From Mortierella sp. BCC40632 (Eukaryota; Mortierellomycota; Mortierellomycetes; Mortierellales; Mortierellaceae): a stretch of 64,000 nucleotides of DNA. Below are positions 24,588 through 35,594 of the stretch, one piece after another (the stretch's first letter is position 1; the number at the start of each line of letters is the position of its first letter). The position numbers and the translations under genes were made by a program. Location of the stretch: contig WAEK01000005.1 of the NCBI GenBank assembly GCA_011634665.1, positions 1,647,501-1,711,500 on the forward strand, read 5' to 3'. The notes under the pieces are model-generated. The model searched no databases. It was not told the origin of the DNA and was given only the letters and a program-made list of their open reading frames with translations.

Positions 24588-25320
24588 TGTTGATCTGCTG
24601 TTTGTGGTTGGTTCTTTTGACGAAAAAAAAAAAAAGAGTCTACCTCGGTTCAAGCTGAACATTCGAATGACTAGGCAGATTCCAACCCTACAACACCACA
24701 GTGCATTCATTCAAATTGGAATCGCTTTGGGCTAACGAGGTATCGGTCAGACTGATCAAATATTGGTCAGATTGTAGACTCATATAGACAGCTCAAAGCA
24801 TGGCTTGTTAAGAGAATATGTGTCAAAGACTACTTCTGTGAATGTGAAAGTTTGGTCGGCAGCAGCCGGGAGTGTTGCAGCCGAGAGAAGACGGTATTAA
24901 AGTGGCGCGACATGTCCACCTGAGGCTGTCCGGCTTTGAATCCTGACATCCAGACACTATCGGAGGGTCTTTTATAGAATCGGCGGATTTGGTCCGCATA
25001 TTTTCGAAAGTAGGAGTGTTGTATGTCTCTAAATTAATAGCAAAATAGAGTAATAGAAGACTTGGATATTGATACCGCAGCAGAGATAACATGAACATCT
25101 ACGAGAGATATGAAGGAATGAGAGGAGTCGAATACTTACACAAAAGGGACCGCAGTATGTGGTTAAGATATGACATCCTAATCTATCTCAAATCTACTCT
25201 CGGTAGAGCGAGGAACGTAGAGCCAATTGTCAGGACACTTTTCCCACCAAGTGTACCTGTTTATATTCACAGGAGGAAGTTCAACCTAATTTGCTTCCAA
25301 CGTCTGTTAGAGATGCAATA
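24588..25320 (+). repeat. Dispersed repeat, copy A
   Basis: It matches 56097-56719 in the same orientation with clear but diverged identity. Shared blocks include GAGTCTACCTCGGTTCAAGC, ATCGCTTTGGGCT, TTTATAGAATCGG and CGCAGTATGTGGTTAAGATA. The match starts at GTTGATCTGCTG and ends near AGAGATGCAATAG; copy A has about 100 extra nt before that end. No coding frame is conserved well across both copies. It is an old mobile-element relic of unknown class. Confidence 0.75.
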
Positions 25321-26219
25321 GGGGCTCCCTGCGATACGTAGGGCAGACTAGACCAGTTATAGTGGAAGCGACCAGAAACGGGTTATCGCCAAGAGCCTCA
25401 TTGTAGCAGTCGTGTTTTGTTAGCGTCAGGCCTCCCAAAAATGTTATGTAATCACCGGGTTTGTGAAAGTTGGGTGATCCTGTTCGTAGTGATGGAGAAA
25501 GATGGTCCTCGTATCACTGCGTTCACTGGGGAGGAGCCTCGGGCCAGCCCAAAATTAGAAACGGTAGGCTAAGCCGATCTGTTGAGTACATGCTTTCTGT
25601 GACGTAATTTGTGCGTCCATCACACTTTCTCCCGTTATTGGTCTGTCCGATACACTCAAGGATGGCTTTTCTTATTGCAGAGTAGGAAGTGCGTAGTCTA
25701 TCATCGCTCTATCTGTTCCTAGATAGTTATTTGTCTGTTTCTCCTTCCTACATGATGTTCCCTCAGACTCTTCTACTACTAATTAACCCCGATCTGGCTC
25801 GCATCGCTGCAATTGGGGTACCGTCTTTACTTTTTTTGTCGCTGTTCAAATGCATATGATTTCTGTGAGCGCTATTGCTCTAGGTTGTTGTCGCCATTCA
25901 TTTCAATAGGCCTTGAGTATGCCTCAACTTTTTCATCTTTGTCCTATGGCCTTTACTACTGCCCCACCCAGTTCCATGAAGAAAGGAGATGTGCACAGTA
26001 ATACTGGCTGGAGCATCGTTTCTGATTCCTGTTGTGTGATATGCAGGTTTTGTGCTCGCTTGATTTCAAAGCTGGATCTAGAGGGTCTGCGCCTTGTTTT
26101 ATTTCAGGGAATATCCCTGTCTAGACCATAGGTCGAGAGCATTGGTTTAGTTGATTCTTTGAAGCAGAAACTAGTATGCTTGTATCAACAAACATACCAC
26201 TTTCTCTTTAAGCAGATTC

Positions 26220-26337
26220 TCCTTTCTTTTCTTTTCTTTTCTTTTCTTTTCTTTTCTTTTCTTTTCTTTTCTTTTCTTTTCTTTTCTTTTCTTTTTCTTT
26301 TCTTTTCTTTTCTTTTATTTTCTTTTCTTTTCTTTTC

Positions 26338-26368
<31 letters not shown>

Positions 26369-26465
26369 CTTTTCTTTTCTTTTCTTTTCTTTTCTTTTCT
26401 TTTCTTTTCTTTTCTTTTCTTTTCTTTTCTTTTCTTTTCTTTTCTTTTCTTTCTTTTTTTCTTTT
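26220..26465 (+). repeat. TTTTC pentanucleotide satellite, about 245 bp
   Basis: Nearly perfect TTTTC units (about 48) with a few interruptions (one TTTTA and some unit-length changes). It gives apparent long ORFs (FSFLF and KRKEK) that are artefacts. Confidence 0.95.
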
Positions 26466-26566
26466 CTAGTTGACTTTCCTTTTTAGTTGACTTCCTGCCC
26501 AACTTCTATTACCTTGGAGCAATTCTTTCTATTATGTGCCTCAATGCGTTGATACACTTACGTTGA

Positions 26567-27154
26567 TTGAACATTTCATATTTGATCATGGACGTGCAAA
26601 AAGAGCATCGTGATTGGATCGAGAGCACTAACAATCTCAGCATCGAAAAATTTTATACCCGATTTGCATACACACGGCCGCAGATGGCATATGACGACTT
26701 CTTGTCCGCTGTCACTAACTCCAAAAGGAAAATGACAGTGAAGAAAGCGGACTTGAATGATCTAAGAGCTTGGAAAGAAAACAAGTCCCGAGTGGCTCTG
26801 TTTTGGCTGGACCTAAAGCAATCATTGTCTATCAAGAGAAAGAAGTTAATCGCAAGAACAAGTTTGATTGAGGCAGCGGCGAACGAGATTCTGACAATCA
26901 TTCAAAACAAAGTTGCTTGGTAGGTTGATCGTGGGACAAGTACAGTGTGTTACGTACCGCCATACTGTTTATCCAACATACTTACCTGTACACCTCCTCA
27001 TAAACCTCTAATCTTACTACTGAACTTGCTTTAATTTTAGAGCTTACTTGATACTCTCTCAGAAGAAAGTGCCTCCTCGAGCCCTTCGTCAACATCGCCA
27101 TCAAGGTGTTCAGAAAAGAGAGGGCCACAGAGCTCCAAAAAGAAGAGGAGCTAA
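26567..27154 (+). CDS. Possible two-exon small basic protein
   Basis: Tentative gene. Exon 1 is 26567-26919 and exon 2 is 27043-27154 if the GTAGGT donor at 26920 and the TTAGAG acceptor are used; the joined frame gives 154 residues. It is the only protein-like reading in about 7 kb. It has charged helices (DVQKEHRDWIE, KKADLNDLRAWKENKS, LSIKRKKLIAR), a Ser-rich linker and a basic KKKRS end that could be a nuclear localisation signal. Without the splice the frame stops at 26923. I recognise no family. It may be a truncated member of a multicopy accessory family or chance. Confidence 0.35.
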
Positions 27155-29957
27155 ATTGCTAGTACTAGTGAAGTGTATTGACGTTGAACTTGGCCAAGGC
27201 AGCAATGTCCACATCACTGAGGAAGAGATATCAAAACGATGAATCTGTAGATTATAGACCAGGGGTTATCAGACATTCCAATAATTCCACCGCTATCGCC
27301 TCGACTACAGAGGGTATTACGTCGTTCACGCCCGCTGCCCTGTAGAAATCACAAAAGGCAACTGGGGGAATAGAACCAAATAGGTCTATGGTCAGTCTAT
27401 CTTCTAGCGACTCTACATTCAATTCTCATAGTAACGAAAGGGGAAACACGTACAGAAAAGGAAATGGCACTGTCCGAGAGTGATCCTCAGGAAAGTTGGA
27501 ACCGAAATGAGGAAAATAACCGAATAGGCTACTGGAAATTGTTCTAAATAAAAAGTAGGTAATCTTTTACAGTGTGAATAAGGCAAAGAATGAAAGGGTT
27601 GCCGTCGTGGCTAAAGTACAAAGACAAGGACTAGCCTTTTGCCAATATTTCCCGTTTTTGCAGAAATTTCTAGACAGGCAGTGGAATGAAGGGGTCGAAT
27701 GGGCGATCGAGATGCTATTCTGATGGGGTGGGGATCGTGTAGTGTAGTAAGTGTGTTAGATCTTCCGACCTTTTGAGCCCTATTCGGGGGGTATATAAAG
27801 GATGCCCCTCTATAGCATTTTTATAAAGTTAGTTCTTTTTTGCCCTTTCTTTCCTCGACCCGTTAGTTTGAATACTTACCTTCTAGAGCAGGTCCACCTA
27901 CCAGATATTGTTCATTTACAAGTCTTTTGTATTACTTTGTTCCTTTCTTTCCCCTCTTTTCATGGAGATCGGGAGATGCGCACTGGTTGGATTGTTCCCT
28001 CTTATCCTCTTTCCCAATCTGGTCTAACAACCGTGCCTGCCGAGCGGCGCGAGTTGTTTCCCCTCGTTCTTGCTCACTGTTTTGCAATAGCACAAATGAA
28101 TTCAAGTCAATCAAGCTGGCACTGGTAGCTGTCCACACGAGGAATAAACAGCCCGAACAAGAAAGAAAAAGAACAAAAAGAAGAAAAGGGAAAGGGAAAG
28201 AAAGGATAGGGAATGGCAATGGCCAGAGGCCATGCGGATGTCTCTTGGTCCCCCTCGCGCGCGTCTTAGCCTCTTGACCCCACGATTGTCAAAGCCTTCT
28301 TGCAACGGTCCAAGGAAGGGAGAGGGTCGATAAACGCCGCGTTGCAGGCTGGTCGCCAGGAGCACTTCAGTGGCATGGAACGAGCGGCTGGCAACACAAA
28401 GTCCATTTGAATTAGGGTGAATGTCACATATCTGTCGATGACTAAGGGTGGACAATCAGATAACTATGGTATTCCCTGCCCATCACCGCAGTATTGCGAT
28501 GTGTTGGGCAAATAGACCGTCTGTCGGCTCTAAAGATCGCCGAGGAGACCCAAGCAAGCCTAACGCCACATTTATGAAGGATATGTTCGAAGTCGGGTTT
28601 GTGGAGATCAAACCACCGCGCGAGGAGCGGCACGAAAAAGCATTCCTTGAAGACTAATGGGCACTGGCTACATTTGCCAAAGATGCGATCGACTATTATT
28701 TACGCTATAGTCGCCCAGTTGAAACTATGATGCCTTCAAGTCTTTAGCAAATACATTTGTTACGATTACTGTAAGTGAGTGCATTGTGAGGTGAGGCTTC
28801 TTAATGCGAGCAGTCCGTACCATTCCTGTTGAAAGATCATCCATAGGACATCAATTGATCTTGTAAAAGCTAGACTTCATATCGGGCCACTACTTTGGCA
28901 ACAAGTCGGGAATCCTCCTCGTGATATGAATGACCGTTTCTGGATCTATCATGTTGCTGCACATTATAAAGGTAACTTGCATGTATCACATAGCTCATAC
29001 CTCTCTCCCTAGGACCGACTTTTTTAGGCCATTCAGATCACGCTAAGTTCAGCAAAACAACGGAGAGCCAATTACCTTTTCGCCAGTTCTCTTTCCCTTG
29101 CTTGACAAGCCTGTATCGCCCCCGTTTGCATCATGCTTTGCTTCACACTTTCTACTTCAGCCTTGAATCGTCGCAGCTTTTTAACAACTTTTCCGTCGCA
29201 GTTGGTACTATTCTTTCTTATCAATGGATTATGCAGTGTGCCATGTTCAGGGTAGATGGACAGTGGATAGTAAGATTCATGGCAGCATCTGAAGTACTTA
29301 TTTAACAGAGGGTAGGACACTAATGGGAAATGTAACGCATACAATTTAGCTGATAGTAGCCAATGGAATTGGAAGAATAGGCGGCGTTTATCTATTTAAG
29401 AATATTTAACACAGGTACTTGCGATAAAATGAAATATGCAGTAAACTTGTTCTCAGAAGTTCTTGACCATACAAGGCCAGAGTTCCAATAGCAATCATTT
29501 CGCCTTTTTACACTATTCTATTCAAAAAGTTTGCCTGGCTGGAATGGGGAGATTCGCTGATTTGTCATGCACAAGCTTGGCGTGGATTGGGGTGACAACA
29601 TGGGTGAGGGATGCAGGACATGTTTGCAGGTGATCTCAAGTGTCCTGACCTGTTTGCTCACGACGAGCATACATTATTGAGAGGCCAACAAGAGAGACCC
29701 ATTGTGTCCATGTAAGGCGCACCTATTTGAGGGATACATCGGATGAACCGTCTGTTGCCCTTGGCTTCTTTACTAAATAATTCTGTAGGATCCGGTGTAG
29801 TTCAAAATAGTGTCCACGTAACCAAACTTCTAGTTTAAATTAGAGAACCAAAGACTTCTTCCGAACAGCATATCAGAATCGTTATCATGGCGAATGAGCT
29901 GCTGCTGCTGCTTGCGGGGGTCCTTGATAAAGAGAGAGATCTTTACTGACTTCGCCA

Positions 29958-29988
<31 letters not shown>

Positions 29989-30576
29989 CCAGTTCGTAAA
30001 AGTTGAGGCACATGTCGTTGCCTGGAGTCCTAGATTTTGAATCCCTGCACCTTGGTCATTTCATTGAGATCCACCTCTATTAAAAAACCGTCCATTAACA
30101 CCAGACAGTGGAGACCAACTAAATGAGACCAACTGAAGAAGCTCAAATAAGATGGACTAACTAATGGACCAGCTAAAGGAGGACAGACGAGTTATTCGTG
30201 CTTGGTAATAGTCATCACATGCTCCAATATTCACAACACAATCCTATCTCAACACCCCTGCCCTGCCTTGAGCGAATTTTATGAGCAATGGTATGGGTCA
30301 TGTTATTAGTAGTGGTTTGAAAACATCATGAATCTGACATTGTCGTTTATTTTCGATGATTGAGATTCTTTGGATCGTACTCAAAACAGCGCCAAGACCT
30401 TCCTCCTTATGTAAAGAAGCTCATTTACTTCCGTGAGCCCTCAATATATCCATATTTAACCTTTTCAATGCTTCGACTATTGCGGATGAAACTGCTTCAT
30501 GGAATTCCGTACACTTTTACGCAGGCTATGATTCTATTTTATTCGAGCCAATAGGACTATCATAAACCCACACTTT
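27155..30576. other. Gene-poor region
   Basis: I see no supportable gene in 3.4 kb. Short ORFs at 28442-28657 on both strands and at 29072-29344 (-) lack recognisable features. A poly(A) run of about 27 lies at 29957-29983. A TATATAA at 27792-27797 and AT-rich flanks could suit a promoter, but no gene follows. Confidence 0.4.
30538..30543 (-). terminator. Poly(A) signal of the PDCD2/Tsr4-like gene
   Basis: AATAAA on the minus strand, about 35 nt past the stop at 30577. Confidence 0.45.
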
Positions 30577-32973
30577 TTAGTCTTCAAACTGCACAAGGGC
30601 TACCTCTTCAAAGTATCGGACCTTCTTACTCCCCTCGCCCGATGCATTATCTCCATCAGCACTAACAGCAGAAGTAGTAGTTTTAGAGGGCTTCTCAAAG
30701 CAGTCGTTAGCACAGCTATAAATCAGGATCGTTCCCCACTCCATTCCAACATTGAACAGGTCTGCGCCTTTTCTTGACCCGAGACTCTTGACCTCTTCCT
30801 CAGAAAGATTCTTGAATGAGGTGACATCAAGCATCGACAATAGATGAGGCATTAGCTGCATCTCGAATCCTCTTGGTCCATGACAGACTGGACACCGTGG
30901 GATCCGATGTGCGCTTGGCATGGTGTGTTTCGAGTGCTGTTTTGCGTTTGCGGGCAAGAGCTGTTGAGCAACCGCATCCGAGTAGCTGAAGAGTAAAGGT
31001 GCTCCAGGGAAATCGTATCGAATACACTGTTGGGGCCAGGACTGAACTCTTTCTGTAAACTTTTTGAAGGCCTTGTCCACTCCTTTGGGGAGGGTCGCCT
31101 TCTCATAGGCCTCACCACTCCAGGTAGCGCCTGAGGATTTGCTGTTGGATTCATTCTCAGGCTCTTCGTCATCCTCGGCTTGATCTTCGAGGCTCATGAA
31201 ATGTCCGTAGCGCTGTCTGATCTCCTCATCTTCGTCTTCATCCTCAAGTACCTCCTCGGAAATGTAGAGGTAGTGGGGCCCAAACCTCTTTGGATTTTCT
31301 GGCCATTCGGCTGACTCTATTTAATAAAAGAAAAAAGAAAAGTGAGAATAGTTGCTGTTAGTGCTATCAGCTATGTCCAAAGGAGAAGGATGAGAGATAG
31401 TGCCTCTCTCTACACTGTATTGCATATTATATCCTTTACCTTCTTCTGGTTCATCTTCTGAGTCGTCAGTTGGCTCATCTTCTGGCTTCTTTGAAAGGTT
31501 AGACGAAGCAATGCTAGCGAAGGATTTTTCTGCTGCCGCACTAGCAGAACCTAAGCCAAAACTTGGGGGAGGGGCAAATAGATTTGATCCGCCGGACTCC
31601 TGTCATAGAGACATCGAGTGAAAGGAAAGAACCCGTTTGGTAGTTAGGATCCTGTTGATTTTTTCAAAAAGAAGTATCCATTCATGAAGACTCGGTAATT
31701 TCTGTTTGCTTCATTTTGTGGGCAGGCTGACGATAAATACCGATGCAAAAGGGTTACTAAACCCGGATCCTGACCCACCAAACAGCGAGTTGCTCAAATT
31801 TGATGTTCCTGGGGTCGCGAAAGGCTAATTACAGGAAATATAAAGTAGAGCATTTTGCTACAAGTTTAGTATGTACCTCTCAATGTGATTGAATGAATCC
31901 AATTCTGGCCATATCTCCTTTTATTACATTCACAAAGGCTGGAGCCGCGGGCTTCGTGGCAGACGCGGGCATGGAGGGCTTGGTTTTTTTGGCGAGCTTG
32001 TGTGCGTACTCTGGATTCAGCTTTAGGGCACGAACTACACGGAAGCTAGCGAGTTATTAGCGTAGCAACAAAAGCAGGGGAAAGAAATTAGTGCGCCGTC
32101 GACCACCCCACTGAGTGGCATCCATGCATTGCCCTTTGGAGAGTAAGAATGAGACTTACCTTTCCTTCATGCGCATGCAGCGACGCTGATTACACGCCCA
32201 GACATAAACAACACGATCATAGGCAGAGGTTTCGAGAGGAACATAAGCTTGTACGAGTAGGAACATATTCTGACCACAAGATCCGCAAATCCCGTATTTC
32301 GAAGGTGCTGCGATTTCATGGTCTAGCCAATTCTATTGATAGTATAGAGGGGACCGGGGGAAGGAAATGTTCAAATAATGCCAGGGATATCTCAATTGTG
32401 GATATGAAAATCGGGTAAGGGTTTAGAGCACCCTTTCCAATCCTGTTCTGCAAGCATAGTATAAACCTGTAACAGCCGTTTTACAGATAACATGATAGAT
32501 TGATTACTTACAGGAATGCCGCCAATCTTAGTCACAAAAGGGTCTGTGTCCTCCTCAGGATCCATCGGGGTATCAGGCAGTCCCAGCAAGACAGGGCTAG
32601 ACTTCTTAGGAGCCGCTTTAGTCTTGTTGGTGACAACATTGTGCGACGACTGCAATTCCGGCACGGGGACCTTCTTGATATGGGTCTTTGTATTTATAGA
32701 AACTGACGATCCAATAAAGGAGTGAGCCTCGATGATGGCACCACCCTTGTTGCTGGTCATGGAGGACGAAGCATTGGTCTTATTGCTGGTCTTTTTCCCG
32801 CCTCCACTCCCGCTCCCGCTACCACTCCCACCGTTGTTGGTGCCTTGGTGACCATTGCCATGGCTGTTCTTCTGTTTACTCTTGTTTACATTAAAGTTTC
32901 CATTTTTTGTGTCCTTTGTGTTTGTAGTAGATTTGTCGGCTTTGCCTGATTTCGTTGCATTTCGCTTGTCCAT
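30577..32973 (-). CDS. PDCD2 / Tsr4-family ribosome-assembly chaperone
   Basis: Six exons on minus: 32973-32512, 32332-32160, 32045-31928, 31824-31741, 31599-31440 and 31316-30577; 1737 nt, 578 residues, all GT-AG and in frame. After a low-complexity Lys/Asn/Gly/Ser N-terminal extension of about 125 residues comes the family start (VLLGLPDTPMDPEEDTDPF, then KIGGIPNWLD). The zinc-binding cysteines are CGSCG (about 170-174) and ACNQRRC (201-206), followed by SFRVVRALKLNPEYA. A disordered Gly/Ser and acidic linker precedes the C-terminal PDCD2_C domain (RYDFPGAPLLFS, IPRCPVCHGPRGFEMQLMPH, GTILIYSCANDC). Yeast Tsr4 is a dedicated chaperone for Rps2/uS5 in 40S assembly; that role is inferred here. 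The long N-terminal extension is unusual, and a shorter start cannot be excluded. Confidence 0.88.
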
Positions 32974-33009
32974 CTTGACCCCAGAGCTGTTGGATGACGG
33001 TTTGGCCCC

Positions 33010-33042
<33 letters not shown>

Positions 33043-33152
33043 TGTGACTGCCTGTTTGATAAATACATTTATTTGGCTGGAGGACGATGTCTACATGCCC
33101 GCCCTTCAAAGAGAGGAGGAGGGGGGAACTCAACATCAAGGTCCCGTCATAT

Positions 33153-35119
33153 TCACCCTGAAAACTGCTGTCCAGGTGGTGCATTGTTCGGGTCCACGTT
33201 ATAGCCCCTTTGTGATGAAGCCGTATCTGTTCTTGTTGCGGAAGATGGGAGTGAAGAAGATCCTGTTAAGGCTCTCTGCGGCTGTGGCTCTACTTGAACC
33301 GCATTGAGATCAATCGGTACTACCTGGCGGGCGGCTCTAGATCTAAAAAATTTGTGGGCGCTCTGAATATCTGGCATTCCTCTGAGCGCATTGTGAATCC
33401 AAGAGTTTGCCGTTGAAGGGTAGTATTCTTCACCCTCATCGTTGACAACATCGTCCATGGCTGCATCCTCGTCCTTTTTGTTCACAGTGCTTTGTAGTAC
33501 ACGTGTGGGGTCATCAACGTTTACTAAACGCACATAATCAATATAGAGACCACTCTTCCACCTGATCCAGAGACACATGACGAGAGAGGAGGAGAGATGG
33601 AGGGAGAGACTTGCGTCAGTAATGTTGGTAACACAAACAGGCTGGATCGTCGTTTCCCCGCAATGAGCGCATTGAACTATATTGAGCGCATAGAGCTTAC
33701 CCATCGTGATTTCGGATCTGGACAAATACTCCTTGATAGCCATCCTCCACGACAAGTTCACCTGGCAATTCGAGTGTAGTAAACTCTTTAGAGAACAATT
33801 TCCGGAATGGCTTTCGGTTTACATTGGTCACTGTCAAGTCCGTGTGCGTCATAAACTCTTGGATGGATCTTGGCTGAAACAGCGTCGTGCTTGGGTAATT
33901 CACCAAGTCTGTAGTATCCTGAGAGACGAGTGGATATTCAGAGAGGTTTTATCGTTAGTACGGTATTCTTAAAAAGGCGTCCCCGCCCTCTCCCAAAATA
34001 GAGAGACAATACAAAAAAAAAAAAAAAAAAATTACCTCTTCCTGATCAAAGAGTACGGTTCGGAATTCAGAGTTGATGACCGGCCCCTCGCTTGTCAGGC
34101 TGACCCTCCACTGAATCTTGTACCTCCCTGGGGGAACACCATAAAACTTTGCAGAAACATCCATCCACCACACAGACTTCAACTCTGCGACCTCACCGAA
34201 TCGGCTTTGTTTGCTGTCTATCATGGCCCAATACCGATTGCCGAGGTGATGGATTGCGATGTCCCGAGCCGGGAGCAATGTCTTTGCTATGAAGGTCAAA
34301 GGGTAGGAAGGTCGTATGTTAGTTAGCTGGCTCTGGCTCATAGCAATGTCTTGTCCTGGGTGCATGCAACGTTGCCAAGAGTACAACACAGGTCCTGCGG
34401 TAACGAGTATCCAAATGTCCATTGGCGGAGTGTTCGAAGGGAAAGGGCCACTTTTGACGTCGGGGTCATAAAAAAAAGAAAGCGGACTTACAATAATGCT
34501 TATACAGCTTGACGAGTTCCTGTCTTGGCACGTCCTTGGTCCTTCGAAGATCTACCTTCTTAGCTTTGCCCTTTTCTCTGGTTTGAGGCATAGTATCTGA
34601 ACATCTTTCATTGGCATCCTCACTGTCCGAGTAGGGGAGTGAGGGCGTATGGTTGTGTACGTGGATAGGGCCGAGGTAAGGCGATGATGTCGCGGATATG
34701 TTCGGTGTCGACGAGTGCGAGGAGACGGTCGAGCTACTCTGTGGGTCTTGATGATTATGGTGCGGATCGAGAAAAGCTTCGCCAACGCTGTTGCTGCTAC
34801 TGCTATTCCTGATAGTGCCAAGAGGAGGCTCTCTAGGTGATGGAGGAGGTGAAGAAGCTGGCTTTTGTAGGGGTGTGTCCTTTTGCAAGTGTTGCTCAAG
34901 AAGGCGCTGACCAAAGCGGGAGGAGAAGCGCCAGTGCCAGACATAGTGCGAGTTAACCGTATTGTGAATGCTACGGCTGAGCTGAAGGAAGCGGCCAAAC
35001 TCTCGGCATGGCAACACAAACGCAATCTGGATGAGCACTTCTGGAGGCATGGTGTTGAGGGAAGGAGGAGGGTCCCTTGGGATGGCGGGCCGAGTAGTTG
35101 GTTGAATGTCCATGTCCAT
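33153..35119 (-). CDS. F-box protein with PP2 (phloem protein 2)-like domain
   Basis: Exon 1 runs 35119 to 34036, then 33918-33701 and 33561-33153. The N-terminus has an F-box (MPPEVLIQIAFVLPCREFGR, residues about 23-60) expected to bind Skp1. A Ser/Pro-rich linker follows, and then a PP2-like beta-sandwich: DIWILVTAGPVLYSWQRC, RFGEVAELKSVWWMDVSAKF, VPPGRYKIQWRVSL, VFVQIRNHDGWKSGLYIDYV. Plant F-box/PP2 proteins are SCF substrate receptors that bind N-glycans. Frame is lost at a run of eight A (+) near 34471-34478; with one base fewer, exon 1 becomes 361 codons ending exactly at a GT donor and the protein is 569 residues. The available intron there would be only about 25 nt without an AG, so I favour a homopolymer error. 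Confidence 0.75.
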
Positions 35120-35594
35120 GAGAGAGAGATGCTTTTAATGTAGGTTGTGGTAGTGGTAGTGGTGGTAAGTAGAAGTGGTGGTGGTGGTGGTGGTGGTGAG
35201 ATGAGAACGAGATGAGATGAGAATGTGTTGTATCTTAAATAGAGAAAAGTGGGCGGGTGTGGTTGTGGAGAGGGAGCGAAAAATCATGCTCGTCGACTGT
35301 CTCTCCACTGAGACCAAGACTACCAAAGATGGAAACGGCGTGGGAGTCCTCGTGTCATGCATTGTCGTGCAGACGGAGGTCAGAGAGCCAAACTCCCTGG
35401 TAAAGAAAATCCCCTCCTTCCGCATGACCAGGTTCTCTCTCCCTCCTCCTTCCCCCCTACTCCTAAGCCTGGGTACTGCTACCCCGTCCCAGCTACTGCG
35501 ATCATTGAACAAGCCTTGCAAAGTCATGCTCTTCCGTGTTCAATTCATTTATTTTAATTCAGGGCTAAAATACTTTCTTCAAATTATCATTCGC
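35120..35594. other. Promoter side of the F-box gene
   Basis: It contains a TGGTGG-type trinucleotide array at 35145-35200 just upstream of the F-box gene start, and the 3' flank of the Kre9-like gene with a minus-strand AATAAA at 35548-35553. The + strand ORF across this interval is antisense and not supported. Confidence 0.5.

Larger units (their letters stand above)
23727..26566. other. Gene-poor region with dispersed repeat and TTTTC satellite
   Basis: No gene could be supported. It holds one member of a dispersed repeat pair (24588-25320) and a long TTTTC satellite (26220-26465), both listed separately. The remaining sequence is compositionally ordinary with many stops in all frames. 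Confidence 0.5.

Noticed and set aside
26159..26502. FSFLF and KRKEK ORFs of about 105 residues
   Set aside because: Direct translations of the TTTTC satellite.
32392..32511. Readthrough of PDCD2 exon 1 giving LLQVYTMLAEQ, resembling the family motif
   Set aside because: It lacks the WL and CxxC parts; the exon at 32332-32160 supplies the true NWLD, CGSCG and QAYVPLE motifs and keeps frame.
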